Below are positions 12,374 through 25,779 of a DNA stretch of 64,000 bases, piece by piece; positions within the stretch are counted from its first letter, which is position 1, and every line of letters starts with the position of its first letter. The stretch comes from Arthrobotrys musiformis (taxonomy: Eukaryota > Ascomycota > Orbiliomycetes > Orbiliales > Orbiliaceae): positions 992,001 through 1,056,000 of the forward strand of contig JAVHJL010000007.1 in assembly GCA_036971715.1 (NCBI GenBank). The letters are read 5' to 3'. The notes beneath the pieces were generated by a model. The model saw only the letters and a program-made list of their open reading frames with translations. It had not been told where the DNA came from and searched no databases. The position numbers and the translations under genes were made by a program.

Positions 12374-15300
12374 ATGGCGAAACGGCCATTCAACCAGGCC
12401 AATGTCGAGGGCCAGGACAGGCGACCGGGGAATACGTCCAAGAGACAGAAGAAGGACGATTCTGCGCCGGCGAAAGGTCTGGCGCCTGAGACCATAACTT
12501 CTGCTCGACAGGTCCAAGGACTCTTTTCGGATTACTCGAATGCTGCGAAGATTCAAGCTGGTATTCCTTACCCATTGCTTCGTATAATATATTGGTTTTA
12601 TTACGGGAGGCTAATGAATAGAGTGATTAGGAATCCAATCGTTCAAGAAGTTCCTGGCGGAGTGTCGAGACCTGCAGTATGCCCTCCACATCGACGAAGA
12701 GATAAAACTCTGCATCTTGCAGGAATACCTCGAATCGCAGATATCGAAGGACGGCGATGAGACTTGTGCCGACTTGCTGCAGGCTTGGTCTTATGCTTCA
12801 CAGGTGATAAATACAATCCTTGCTCCTTCAAATCGTGAAGAAGGAGTGCTAATTCAATATCGAGGGAATAGTCGAATAACTTCCAACTCCTCTCTTCGAT
12901 CCCCACCACCTTCCACCTCCTCATACGCACCATCTCCCTCTTCCCGGCTTGGAAGAAGCACGGCGTCGCCCTCGCAAAATCAGTTCTTCAACCATCATAC
13001 CTAAAACTGATCTACCGCTCCCTCGGCGGCTCCAAAGACGCAATCTCCTCCCCGTCCCTCCGCCTCCTCACGGAAATCAACAAATTCGACAACGGCAGCC
13101 TCTGCCCATTCCTCCACCAATCTCTAGATTTCACTGTAAAGGACCTAGCCCGCAACCTCGAGGTGAAAAAGACAGAAAAGCCAGACCACGTCCCCGTCGA
13201 AGACCCAGATCGACCGAGCGTGCGCACGGTATTCATCAGGTTCATCCTCTCGTTCTTCCGCCATGGAGCGCAAAATATCAAAACCGACATCATGGGGCTG
13301 CGAACGTTCACCACGCCTTTATTCAAGTACATCCGTCAGGATACAGCGGTGGTGATAGATGAGGTCTTAACAACCTTTAGAGAATGTATTATCTCGGATC
13401 AGGATATTTCTCGCAGCGCGAAGACGAATTATTTCAATGATTGGAGTTTAAGTCGGTTGGCGGAACTATGCTACCGCGATGACGATATTAATCCCGAAAT
13501 CCCGGATCGAACGGTCGCAGACGTGGCCTTTGAGTTCTTAGGCGGGGTGTGCACTACACCCGGCAACGGAGTATGCTTCAAAGACAACGGATGGTACAAT
13601 GGATCCAAACCCGATACATCGGATAAATCAGGAAAGCAAAATGTCAACAACCGTATCCTCCTGGGTTTACTAAAATCCCTACGACCGTACTCGAATACCT
13701 ACCATCTAAGGCTATTAATCGCAGTCTTCACAGCCGCGCCGGAGCTGGTAGCGGCGTATTTTAACGATAATACGGCATTCACGTTTGACCCGAAATTAAC
13801 GGCGACATGGATCGGGCTTTCTTCCGTTGTGCTGGAGACGATTCAAATCCCCGTACCGGAAGGGTTTGGATACTCGGCTGGAGAGGAGGGGGGACCGTCC
13901 GCCCCGCCACCGGTTAGGAATTCCATGGAGAATATTCTGCCGCAGCAGGTTAATCGCGCGGTATTGACGAAGTGTTTGGGGTTTAATAATAACTTTGTCA
14001 GATTCATCGCGGTGAGAATACTCAACGCCGCCTTCGCGAAGCTGGTGGGAGTATTGGAGAAAATGGGGCAGATAGCCGAGGATTTGGTGGATGGGAGCGC
14101 CTGGGGGAGGGGGGTATACGACCTCATCGATGAGTTTTCAAAAAGAGTCCCCGAGGTCGGAACCGTGGTTGCGGCGTTCAATCAGATGAAGGAGGATGCG
14201 GCGTTACAGAGGGAGGCGGGGAGCCGGTTACTAAGGAATTATTATGAGTACTTACCTTCCGCTGTCGGCGGGGTTTCTACGGGAGGAAAAAGTGGATTCG
14301 ACTTTGGGCCGGCGTTTGGGAAGGTTCTGGTAAAGATCGGGGAGAGTAGGGGGTTCGAGGCGTTGGAGGTGAAGCATTGTTTGCATTTGGCTAAGTTATT
14401 ACCGGAGACGAGGTGGTGGGCTAAACCTGCTGCTGCGAAGTACTCGCCTGCGATAACGTTGATGAAGGTATTTACGGAAGGAAACGGCGGTGAGAGGACG
14501 GGTGATGTGTACGGCTTGCTCGAGAAGATTGTGGACGACAGCTCGGTGTTTGGGAAAAATGGGAAGAAGGGCGGGGTGCACCCCCTCGAAGCGCTCATGG
14601 AGACTTTTGAGTGCGTGAGGGGACAAGATGGATGGGAGAGGGTGTTGGGATACTTGGATAATGCGTGTGGGAGGTTGGTACAAGGTCCTTACAAGTATTT
14701 TGATATCGTCGGGGAGGCGTTGGAGAAGGTTGAGGGGGGGAGGGGATTGAGTCCCCTCTTGGCTGCGTTATTCCACCAATTCAACTTTTTGAAGAAGGAA
14801 GAGGAGAAACGGGAGGAACTTGAGGGTTTGTGCAAGTGGCTACTCAGCGTTGCGAATAGCTTTTGGGTTATAGGGGAAATACCGATGATCCAAAGGGATG
14901 GGGTGGATATCGCTGGCGAAGTAGACGGTGCGAGTGAAGTGTTCACGCAGTTCGTGGGGGGGGTGAAGGCTTGGAGACGATGTCTGGAAGACTTCAAACT
15001 CGGGAAATCCGGTTCTTCGGGATTCCTCCCGCTGGAGTTCGAACTCCCCGACCCTAAAACCTTGACTTCGAAATCTGGACGTTCTCAGGATGCCAAGGAG
15101 AAATACGCACACCTCTACACCCTCGCCGAGGCTGTTAAAGCCCAGCCGGCTGTTACGTCGTTCTATTACTGGAAATGGATCCAGCATATCCTAGACCTCC
15201 TCCTGCGATCGACCAGCACCATCGACGAATCCCTCGACTCCGATTCCTCGGCGTTGGAAGTAATTTATAACACCATCCTCGGAGCGTACGAAGATGCCGC

Positions 15301-17989
15301 GCGAAAACTTCTAAAAAACGACGCCTACGATGTGGATTCCCGTCCGCAGAAGTGCCTGGATTTCATGGTTGATGCAGAGGGAAGACCTTATTTGGAGTAC
15401 TTTGCCACCGGACGGCGGTTGATGAGTCGGTTTGATAATGGTATGCACCCTTCGATCTTTCTTCAAAAAGTGTTTTTATATAGGTTCTAATCCGTTGGAC
15501 AGCGCTTATAAATATATACACCCTCCTCCCCACCGGAACCCTCGATGACAACGACAGCATCAAATCACAGCTCTTCAAGAGACTACTACAATCCTCCACT
15601 GATTCAAAATCAACCGCCAAACTCTCGACATTTGTAAAACAACTCCTGGACATCTCCGATCTCAAAAAATGCTGTCGTGATGCCAAAGACATCGATCTCC
15701 CCGAACCAACATGGAGGATAATTTTCGAACGACTAAATACCGCGAATGAAACCCTCGCAGATGAAGAAATATGGACCCTCATCTGCGGCGGGAAAGGTCT
15801 GAACCACCCCTGGGTATCATTCACAACGCTTCTAAAACCCCAATCTGCACTTAAAACATCCATACCATTCGAAGTGGTGAACGGGGTGGTTATGGAAAAC
15901 TCATCCGTGGCGTTTTCGAAGTTTCTACTACTACTTTTACAAAACGGAATGGAAGTTGCGAGGTTATTGGACACCATCGATGGATTCCTCGCGGATAAAC
16001 CGCTAGATGAGATTACAAACCTCGCATTCCCGGTGTGTAAAGCCATCAAAGACCTCTCGATGGGAAGGGATGACTCAACGGGACGGTTACGCTGGAAGAA
16101 ACGCGGTGCGGAGGAGATGCAAATCGATGAAGTCTGGAAAGAAGGGTTTATACAATCCCTCTATTTGAACCAATACTCGGGTATCCCGCTCCACCAAGCC
16201 GTTCTCGAGAATAGGGAGTTGGAGGGGGGGTTGAAGACGGAGTATATACTCATCGGACTTGAGTTCGGGGTTATAACCTGGTCCGAACGGGTGTTAGGGT
16301 TATTAAACCTCGATGATGGGGTGTCGAGCTGTGGATTTGAGTTGTTGGATGCGGCGTATAGGCTTTCGCAGGGGAGTGATATGGCTTGGTTCCATGGGAA
16401 GTTGCAGAAGATGGTTTATGCGCTTACCGTTCGGCTTTCGGAGAGGGGTGGTGATGGGGAGGGGTTGGAAGGGTTCGGGGAGTTTCTGGGGAGGAATGAA
16501 GTTGATTTGTTGGATTATGTGGCTAAAGAGGCGGTTGATGCGTTATTGGAGGTGGTGTTTGAGCGGCTGGGGAGTAAAGGGGTTGTGGATGTTGCGGCGG
16601 GGGTGATTGGCGGCGTGGAGGATGTTAAGGTATTTTTTTTTTAAATCTTTATTCGGTAATTATGATGGACTGACGGGTTTATAGTACCTCCAACACTCGA
16701 AACTCCTCCAACTCCTCCTGACGACACCATCCGCCCTATCGACCCCGCGGGATCCGTCGAGGAAAGAGGAGACTTACAAACTAGCCTACATCTTACACAA
16801 ACTCTTCTTCGCCTCGAAACAGCAGCACAGTAATATCACCACCCTCGACGGCGTATTATCCCTCTACGGCGGGACGAACGATGTAGTCGATGAGATATTA
16901 CTAGAGATATTGATGACGATAGAGCAGTATACCAGCCGCAGCATACTCGATAGAATCTCCGCCGTACAGATCGGTGATGACAAGAAGTTCGTGGAGAGGG
17001 ATGGGAAGGGACAGCTTAAAATCTACATCTCCCCATCCACGGCGGAGAAATCGATCCATCACCCGCACAAAAGGGCTGGCGTGAATACCCAAAGCCTGAA
17101 AAAGTTCCTCGACGACTGTAAAAAGGTTGATGAAGGTGGGAGGGAGGGGTATAACCTAACCTTCCTGTCCGGGATAATAATGAACAGCCTGACGACAGAA
17201 AACGAAAACCAAAAGCTCGATATCAAGAATATGATCTCACAACACCTCCTCGGCGCGGTGATGAATGGTTTATCATCAGACATCGGAGAAGAGAGGGGGA
17301 TGGCGGAAGCGATCCTTACCACCGTCGTATCAAAACTTGAGGTTTTGGGCGGCGGCGGGAGGGGGTATAAAGAACGCATCGAGGTCCTCCACCTCCTCTG
17401 TAAAATCCTCACCGGAATCGTGGTTTTAGAGGAAGGAAAGATACCGACGATAACGACTCACCTCCTCGCCGGGATACTGGAGATAACATCGACACCCTCG
17501 CACGCACACTACGAGAAGGTGATGACGTACTTACAATCCCGACCGACGTTATCACTCACCGAAATCCCCCTACTCAAAGAATTTTTGAGAACGGAGGGGG
17601 AGAAGGGTTATTGGAAGGAGAAGATGTGGATCGTGGACGGGTTGAAGTGTATTTCCTCCCCCACCGACGTTGAGATACTAAGAAAACGGGGGGTGTTTGA
17701 GGAATTACTTGGGTTATACCCCACCGCCGGTGAGGGGGTGAAAAGGGCGATAGCGGAGGTGTTGTGGAATACCGCGGCGGTGGAGGGTGGTGCGACGACA
17801 TTGATCACGAGAACGGGGGTGGTGAGTTGGGTCAAGATGATGATTTGTGCCGTTGGCGCGGAGGGTGAGGAGATACTGATGTTGAAGAGACTGGCGGCGA
17901 GGTTGTGGGAGGGGTGTGATAAGGCTTATGTGAGGGGGTGGAGCGAGGGGAATATCGGACGGGTGCTGGAGGGGTTGGTGGGGTTGTAA
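12374..17989 (+). CDS. URB1: Urb1/Npa1 nucleolar pre-ribosome assembly protein
   Basis: Five exons, 12374-12560, 12631-12803, 12872-15440, 15503-16629 and 16685-17989, give 1786 aa, close to the yeast protein (about 1760 aa). Urb1 acts in early 60S (pre-27S) particles in the nucleolus with Dbp6, Npa2, Rsa3 and Nop8. The N-terminus is lysine-rich, followed by ITSARQVQGLFSDYSNA and LLQAWSYASQSNNFQLLSSI, which match the Npa1 N-terminal domain. The next block, PSYLKLIYRSLGG and DNGSLCPFLHQSLDF, is in the same domain. The remainder is a helical-repeat solenoid rich in Leu, with a C-terminal segment around WSEGNIGRVLEGLVGL consistent with the NopRA1 domain. The fourth exon starts at 15503 (acceptor GGACAG); the nearer TATAG acceptor does not keep the frame. 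Several Gly/Asp/Glu-rich loops are long. Confidence 0.88.
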
Positions 17990-19075
17990 AAAATATATTA
18001 TTGTTTGAGTTAGAAATGTAAGATATAGCTGGTGTAAAAGTTGTAGGATAGGATGCATAATACCATCGAGGTCAATATAAACCCTTGACCATCACTGATC
18101 TACTTAACTATCCTATCTAAACATATATACACCATCACTCACACTTTGAATCTACACAATAGATAAGAGAGAAGAAATGAGGAACCAGATTATACCTCAA
18201 GCCCGCTTTGAAAAAAAAAAGGGCTCAAGGGTTGCTTTTATTCCATTTGATAGAGTAGTAGTAGTAGTTATAGTAGTTAGTCGTGGGGGGCTAAATGCCC
18301 CTCCACTATGAAGGTTAATTTTGGCCCCGGATCCTTCGTATACCTAGTATACCATCCCACTTTGCATAAAGGAAAGGGAAGAGGAGAAGTAAGAAGTGGG
18401 GAGGGCTGAAAGCTTAAGACTATGTCTGCATAGGAGGTTGTAGACAAGGGGGGAAAGGTGTGAAATGAAAAATAAGAAAGAGGAAAAAAGTCTTAAAAAC
18501 CGGCAGAAGAAAAACTTGTAATAAGCCATGATAGCAGATTTCAACCAAAAGCAGAGATTCGGGGAAAAAAGGACAGCACACTAAACACAGAAAAACAGCA
18601 GACGAGTAAAAAAAACCCGGTAGTAAGAGAAAAACGGGGAACGGTAAAAGCAAAAGAACAGATAAAAAAAAAAAAGAGATGTGGAAAAAAGAGATATCGT
18701 AGCGTCCAGCATCCACCAGCACAAGTAATAGGGAAAAAAGGTAGAAAAAAAGGAAGAAAAAAGCTGTGTTTTCCAGTTCGTATACAAAATCAAAGCAGAG
18801 AGTTGAGCAACGTGAGTAGTACAAAATGCCATATTTGTACAAAAAAGATTTTCGAGCATTTTTCACTTGATCGTGTGTGTGTCTGTGTTCGTCGCTTGTT
18901 TAATCGCATTCCCATAAAAATAACCTGGGAATCAATAAAACCACTTGATAATAAACCGATGAGATGGATGTTTTCATATCGCTTTTTTTCAAACAAGAGG
19001 AGGAAAAAAGAAACTATTTTGCCATCGTTGTATATTATATAATCAGAATGGCAACTCTGAACATTCTTGGGGACT
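17990..19075. other. Convergent 3' region between URB1 and the 4E-T-like gene
   Basis: No supported gene. The left half has a GTA-repeat (about 18255-18275). The right half is purine-rich on the plus strand with many A tracts (18420-18780), which would form T-rich 3' UTR sequence of the minus-strand gene. Minus-strand frames here encode only Phe/Leu/Ser-rich low complexity. Confidence 0.5.
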
Positions 19076-22000
19076 TTATCGTCCGCTAAACATCCCTGGT
19101 GGAGCACCTCCCAAGTGCTGATGCTGTGGAGTCCTGAGACCGTCTGGCCCGGCGCCAAATGGCATCATCCCCTCATGGAAAGGGAAAGGTGGGAAGCCCT
19201 GGGGTGGCATAGGTGGTGGTGGACCGCCAGGTCCGGGTGGTGGGAAAGGAAAAGTCGCCATGGTTGGCATATTCGGCATATTCGGTGGTGGTGGCATACC
19301 ATGTTGTCCGAAAGGTAATGGGGGCATGTTAGCCAATCCTGGGCCGGGCCCATAGAAAGGCAGTGGTGGCATTGGGCCTCCGGGTCCTCCAGGTCCGTTA
19401 ACATTCCCGCCATTGGCAGGCCCGGGAGGCCCACCTGGTCCTCGTTGGAAGAAGCCCGGTGGAGGGCGTTGTTGATTCGCGTTACCAGCAGGCCCGGTTT
19501 GGTTCTGCTGCGATGGATGTTGCTGTGGCCCTGGCGCCCAGTTTCCGGGAATCTGTCCGTTATCTCCACCCATACCAGGCATACCCATCGGTGGACCCTG
19601 TTCCGCATTCAGTGGACCTTGTGGTTGAGGGGGGCCCCGCTGTTCCATTCTGGGGGGCGGGTTCGGCGGGAAGCTCCTATGTTGGAGATCCTGTAGGCCC
19701 GCAGCGGCGGCGGCAGCGGCGTTCATCTGCATCTGTTGCTCCATGATTCTGCGTCGCTGCTCGTTCTGGAGAAGTTCGAGGTGGCGTGGATCGATTCCTC
19801 GTTGCTGCTGAGATTGTTCATTGATGAAATTGGCCTTTGGAGCTTCTAATGGCGTATTTCGGTCCATGCCAGGTGGAGGGCGAATATCCATTCCGGGGAA
19901 ACCACGGTGGTGGGCCTCGATGATCTGGGATGGACTGCGAACATGCTGAGGTGGCTCGTGATAGAGATTCTTGGGGATACCCGGTGGCCCACCATCTCCT
20001 GGACGTCCGATGGCCCTGATTGCAGGGTCATTTAATGCAGATGGAACGCCGTTCTTACCCGCTCGTTGAACAGCAGGCGGGCTGATAGAAACGGGAGGTC
20101 CGTTCGGAGTATGATAATCCTGAAGGAACGTTGGGGGTGGTGGAGGGCCTTGCGGTGTCGGCATATCCGAGTGACGGAGGAGTTTCAGAATGCTGTCGTT
20201 TCCATTGCCCGATCCAACCTGCGCTGACTGCAAACCACTGGGAAGTCTGTTGATATTGCTGTGAGCCTGTTGTGGTGGCGGCTGTTGCTGTGGCGGCCCG
20301 GGGAGATTGTTCGATGGGTGGCTAGCAGGCGGTGTCGGGTGAGTATGAGAAACCGGCGTGCCCTGCTGCGAGGGTGCTCCCAAGATCGACAAAAAGGCAT
20401 TCTGTGCCTCGGCGTTGGGGGGTGATGATAGTCGAGCCCGTCCTAGCATCTGCAGGATATTGTTGAATCCCTCCCTGTCCTCCTTCGTCGACACTTCGAG
20501 TGGCTTGTCCTTCGCTACCTGATGCTGCTGTTGATGTTGTTGAAGGCCGGGGGGCTGCTGGCTAATCAAAGCCTGATTCGATTGTTGAAGCAATTGGTTC
20601 TGATATTGTTGGTATTGGGTGATATCTCGCTGCGTTTGTTGCGGCAGCTGGACCTGCTGCTGCTGTTGAACTTGCCCTGCGAGCTGCTTCTGCAGAATCT
20701 GGTGCTGCTGGTGGATCTGCTGTACTTGCTGAGCCTGAAGTTGCATCAACTGCTCCTGGTTACCATTCTGGGCCGGAACAGCTGGCGGAAGTTCGGCGGC
20801 TTCTTGAGCCGGAGCATTGAAGAAATTGCGGAATCGCGAAGACCTCTCAACAGCGGGTGTTTTCTCCCCAGACGACGCAGCGGGTAACTTCGCACCGCCC
20901 TCGTTAGTGGGTTTCGACGCAAGACTGGTGGACGAGGTATTCCATCCCCAAAACCTATCGACTCCATTCTCAGCAACCGATGGCGTGGGTGCTGTTGATA
21001 GTAAATTAGCATCAAAACCTTGCACAAATTCTTCGTGTAAAAAAGAAAAATAATATCTTACGCTCTTCAATGGGTTCGGCCTGCGCCTCCTCCAGAGCCG
21101 TAGCACGTTTTTCCGCCTTGGATTTGAATACTATTTCTTCATCCTTGGGCTCCTTCGTAGTAGCAGCAGCAGGAGCAGCCGTAACCTTCTCCTCAGCCGG
21201 CTGCGATTGTTGCCGTGCAGCTTGGGGTTGACTTTTCGCCTTCATAGCCGCTTTCCAACGCTGGAATTCCTCAGTAGAGTGAGCCTTAAAGTCCTTGTCG
21301 TCGTTTGGATTAGCATCCATCCACTCGGGTTCCTTCTCTTGCTTCTCGAAACCTCGGCCGAAATTCTTGGAGTCCCCAAACGTCTCGCGATCACCCCGCA
21401 TCCGATGCTCTCGGTCGTGGTCTCGGTCATGCCTGGAACCTCCGTTGTTGAAATCCCGTTGTCGAATCTCACGTTGCTCGCGGAATTCCTTCTCTTTCTG
21501 TGCATTTCGTATAGCGCGTTCCTCGTCGGTTAAGAACCAGCTTCCTTCCTCCCGTGCTTTCCCGCCACCCTGTCGTTTATTATGATCTCGATCCTTCCAG
21601 CTGCTGACATTAGTCCTTTCGCCGCCATCACGATCGCGATCGTTCCTGTCCTTCGAAAAGGGTTCGTATCTATTCGTTCGGTCCTTAGTGTCCCGGTCTT
21701 TGTTATTATCGCTAGTCCTCCCATGCTCTCGTCGGAATTTATCTCCGTCATCATTATGACCGAATGATTTTCGAGGCCGGGTAACGGTATTCCAACCACC
21801 GCCTTCGTCGCCGTCTTTGGCGCCAAATCTGGGACGAGTGGTGGTGCCGAGCTTATTATCATCCCTGTCGCGACGGTTGTTGTCGTCGCTACCACCAGTT
21901 CTTCCAAATCCACGATCGTTCCTATCGTTGCGGTGCGTGGGGTTGGTGTCTCTCTGCAGTCCGAATTTGTTGAAAGCGAATCTGTCGATTCGTGGGGCGT

Positions 22001-22699
22001 TAGAGGAGCCCTTGTCGTCATCATCACGGTTTGAGGTAAAATGGGAAAAGCGGGAGCTGTTATCAGATGTCGAGGAGGAGAATGCATCGTGGTCGTTGCC
22101 GAAGGGTTTGCGCGGGTGCGTGGAAGTGAAAGGTGGTTTTGATGGACCAGTTCCTGAGGGTATGTCATCTGATGGTGTTTTAATTATATACGAGTTAGTG
22201 GGGGGTTTTTCTCTCGTGGTTGTTATAGTAATATTATATTATATGAACCGTCATTGTGGAGAGGGTACCTGAAGCTCGAGCTGTGTGGCCAAAACCGGTC
22301 CTACGACTAGACAGAATCAAAAAGTGTTAGAATATAGTCTTTTCCATTTCGTTTGAAGCTGTTTTTGATATAGTCTTGTGCGACGAGGAAGATGGAGACA
22401 GTACCTATCCTTATCATCGATGCCAAGCTCTTCGCCGGGCTTTCTCGGTGCCGGGGTAGGCCGTGTTGGTAGAGGCGAGCTGCAGTGAATTTTACCGGAG
22501 GTTAGCAGCTGGGCCAGATCTCGCAGTCTCCACATATATAAATGTTGGGATTTGGTGGTACGTTAATGGGGAAGAGGGAGAGGGGTGAGGATTTGGCATA
22601 CCCCATCCATTCTTCTAATGGAGGTAACGAAGGCGGTTTCTCGACTAATGGGGAGTCCTTGATGAGGATTAGGTCCTCGATTGTATATCTGGGACCCAT
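19076..22699 (-). CDS. 4E-T-like eIF4E-binding protein
   Basis: Minus-strand exons 22699-22602, 22479-22405, 22306-22269, 22153-21062 and 21018-19076 give 1081 aa, with the frame kept across all joins. Near the N-terminus YTIEDLILI fits the eIF4E-binding motif Y-x4-L-phi, followed by a Lys-Asp-rich segment as in human 4E-T (EIF4ENIF1). These proteins sequester eIF4E and recruit decay factors in cytoplasmic mRNP granules. The middle is a basic/acidic, Asp-Arg-rich region (about 120-330) with EEGSWFLTDEERAIRNAQ. PEWMDANPNDDKDF and FQRWKAAMKA follow, a pattern I associate with the fungal 4E-T family. The C-terminal 600 residues are Gln-, Pro- and Gly-rich, as expected for a condensate-forming protein. 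A yeast Eap1 analogy is possible, but 4E-T fits better. Confidence 0.75.
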
Positions 22700-24288
22700 G
22701 ACGGGTCAATTGGGACAGGAAGTTGCCCAAGGTTGTTATGAGGTTGGAGTTTGGTGGTGAGTGTGGTTCGATGAGAACGATGGAACAAAAACCGGCAGTC
22801 GTTTGATGGTGTGTAGCTGGATAGATCAGATAGATGGAAAGATATGGAGTGAGGAGTAAGCTGGTGGATGTCAGTATGTGGATATAGCTAGGTGGTGGTG
22901 TGTGTGAGTGGGTCAGTCAGCGCTTTGCCCCGGACCAGGGGTGTGTATGTGTGAGTATGTATGTATAGCCACGGAGGAGAGAGCGAGAGGAGAAGAACGG
23001 AGACGACGCGAAGAAGGGTCGAAGGAGACGGGAGAATGCTTCTTTTGAGACAGAGGAAGAGAAAGAGAAAGAGAAAGAGATCAAAACGGGAGGACGGGAC
23101 GATGATACAGTAAACTCGAGAAGTAATAGCTAACTCCCGGGGTACCGTACAATGTAGATGATAGAGAGAGCAAGAGGTTTAGTGGGAAGAATATAGTGCA
23201 AAAAAAATAAAAAAAATTAAGTCGAAGTCGGTTGAATGTATTCTTTTTTTTTCTTTTCGTTTCTTTGGAATTTTTTTATAAAGATATTTTGTTTTTTCAG
23301 GGAGTTTTCGATTTTTTCAAAGTATTTTTTTTAAGTATTTTTAAACGAAGTGGTGAAGATTGAAGATGCGATGGTTGCTTGACCAGGCCAGCCAGCGAGG
23401 GCTGGCGGAGGTGGCGGTGGAGGGGGTGATCTCGGTGTGTGCGTGTATGTGCGTGGATGCGTGTGAATGTGTGTGTGTGTGTGTCTACGAAGCTGTGGAG
23501 CCCGACGTACGTCTCGTGGGTGTGAGAAGCAGAGCGTATTGTATTGTGCTATAGCTGATGTGATCTGATCTGATCTGATAACGGTGGGAGAAGGATGGTT
23601 GTCGCCAGGACGGAAAGAGCTGAGGCTGTTGAAGATGTCGATGGTGATGTTTATTTGAGGACGGTGATGACGATTGTGGTTGGTGGTTTGGTGGTTGATG
23701 ATGGAGATGAGGTTGATGGAAGGAGAGAGAGAGAGAAAGAGAAAGAGAGTGAAGTGAGGTTGATTTGATAGACGACAGGAGAAAGTGTTGACTCTCTCCC
23801 ACGCCACTATACTCTATGCTACATACTATCCTGGATATGGTGTATAGGTATGTCTCACTGCTATGCACGAAATGACGCCTGTGCCCTGGCTGACTGACTA
23901 TACTATACTAGGTACCTAGGTACTTCTTACCTACTATATTGTACTATACTAATAGATGTATAAGGGGGTCTTGTATATGGCCATGGAGATATCTGTGGAG
24001 GGGAGAGATATATCAACTCTCCTCCACCCCCCTGCTCAGCTATATATGACTATAACTATGAGTACACAGTATCTTCAAGAAGTACTTGTGTAAGTATATT
24101 GGACGAGCTGAAATTAAGGGTGGGCGGCTTATCGATAACAGAAATTGAGCGAAGGCTTCTGCCCGAAAGTCCGCGCGGGGGCTCTCCGTTCTCACCATAC
24201 AATTTATATACATCATGATATACATCACCAACTTCAACTTCAACTTCAACTTCAACTTCACTGATATAAAAATAATAATAATACAAGA
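22700..24288. other. Gene-free region with simple repeats (4E-T-like promoter)
   Basis: No gene is supported. It contains a purine-rich stretch with a GAGAAA repeat (23046-23079), a GT repeat (23467-23482), GATCT repeats (about 23560-23579), a GA tract (about 23724-23750) and the palindrome CTAGGTACCTAG (23908-23919). Minus-strand frames at 23331-23868 consist of His/Thr/Ser low complexity and look like 5' UTR or chance. Confidence 0.5.
24230..24260. repeat. Hexanucleotide (CTTCAA)n microsatellite
   Basis: Five tandem copies of ACTTCA-type hexamers lie about 30 bp beyond the stop codon of the F-box gene. On the transcript strand they read TGAAGT repeats in the presumed 3' UTR. Confidence 0.85.
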
Positions 24289-25779
24289 CTATAACTCCCT
24301 CCACCCCTCCTCTATCCTCCTCCTCTCCACCGTCCCCCCTTCCCCCTCCCCGTCCTTCAGCGCCAGCTCCAAAAAGTGCTTGGCCGCAAACTTCTCCCCG
24401 TCCCCCATCCACTCCAACTCCCCATCCCTCACCGCCGTGAGATAGTAAATAAACGGACTGACCACCACTTTATTCTCCATCGCAGCCATGGTCATCATCC
24501 CCTTCAGCAGACTCTTCCCGGAGAGCTTGCCGTTATGCGAAGCTCCCGTCGATACACCGACGGTGAAGTCCAAATCCCCCTTAATTATCAGCTGGGCGAA
24601 CACCCCTCCCCCTCCTTCTCTCTTACATACCCCCCCAGGTGAAGAATCAGAGGGAGGAGGAGGAGGGATAGTGATAACACCCTCCGGAATCGTCCTCGCC
24701 CGTATGAAATTCACCAAACTCCCCGCGCACCCCATCTCCTTCACCCTCTCCCCCGCCGGCCGATCATCCAGTCTAAAATCATGAATATCAACCCGACTAG
24801 CCCCCCTCCTCAGCCCCGCCTCCAAAATCTGTAACGGCAATTTCGCCCAAAACCCCGGTAACCCCGGATGTTCCTCCCCCCCTCCCCATCCCAGTATATG
24901 CATATTAACCTCCAAATACCTCGTCGGCGCTATAGTCCTTATCGCAGCCAGTAAATGCCCCGCATCACAATGCAGCGCCGGAACCGAAAGACGAACGTAG
25001 CTAAACTGTAGATGCCGACAGTTGGCCAGTGCTTTCAGTACTATATTAAACTTATTTATACTCCTGTGATGATTATGCGTGGCGAATGGGACGGGGTAGG
25101 GGAGGTATATCCCCGTCCTCGGCACCCCCTCAACCCTCTCCATAGCCTGGCGATTCCATAACAAAAATATCAGAGCAGTAAGATTCGGCTGAAACCCCTG
25201 CACCCTCGCGATGGATTTCCCATCCTTTTTGTCGAAGATATTAAGCTGGAATATCCCAGCAAGGACGGAGATGGGCATCCATGCCGCCGCGGTTTCGAAC
25301 GTACACACCGTGCTCGTGTGGGAATCGCGGCAGGGGATGTGGCGATGAGACTCTGGGATCTGGGGGGATTCCCGGCAGATGCGGCGGACGATGGATAGAA
25401 ACGCCGGGGAGACGGCGGAGAGGTTGTGCAGTGTCCTGACGTGGATTGCCGAGTCGTGCTGGCGGTATTCGTCGAAGGCGGGGGTGATGGCCCAGGATAT
25501 TATCTCTACTCTCGTCAATATACACTTCTTCCTCCATATATATTATATTATAATTATGGTAGAATGGGGAGGAATACCGGTAATGATCTCGTAGGGCAGA
25601 AAGGGGATCTGAGCAGGCCGTTGGGCAAAGACGGGGACGTCTTCGTACGCCGGGGGCAATGGGTTCAGTTCATCGTGACCAACCTGCCTCTGAGGATGAG
25701 AGGAGGATGAAGACGGACTGGAGACAGACAGCCGTTTGGCGAACCGTTTGAGGGACTTGAGCTGCAGGCCCGGGCCCAT
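24289..25779 (-). CDS. F-box protein of unknown substrate
   Basis: Two minus-strand exons, 25779-25578 and 25508-24289, give 473 aa. The N-terminal 55 residues are Ser/Pro-rich. Then comes an F-box-like segment: IPFLPYEIIT joined across the intron to VEIISWAITPAFDEYR, then LHNLSAVSPAFLSIVRRIC (about 58-105). This LPxEI start and the closing hydrophobic helix fit Skp1-binding F-boxes of the large fungal F-box family, which supply substrates to SCF ubiquitin ligases. The rest has no repeat that I recognise and could be a degenerate LRR-like domain. The GTATTC donor and the GAGAG acceptor were chosen because they give a continuous F-box. The start at 25779 is the first ATG; no upstream ATG lies in that frame. 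Confidence 0.6.

Noticed and set aside
23331..23868. His/Thr-rich minus frames upstream of the 4E-T-like gene
   Set aside because: They arise from GT and GA microsatellites and overlap each other in different frames.
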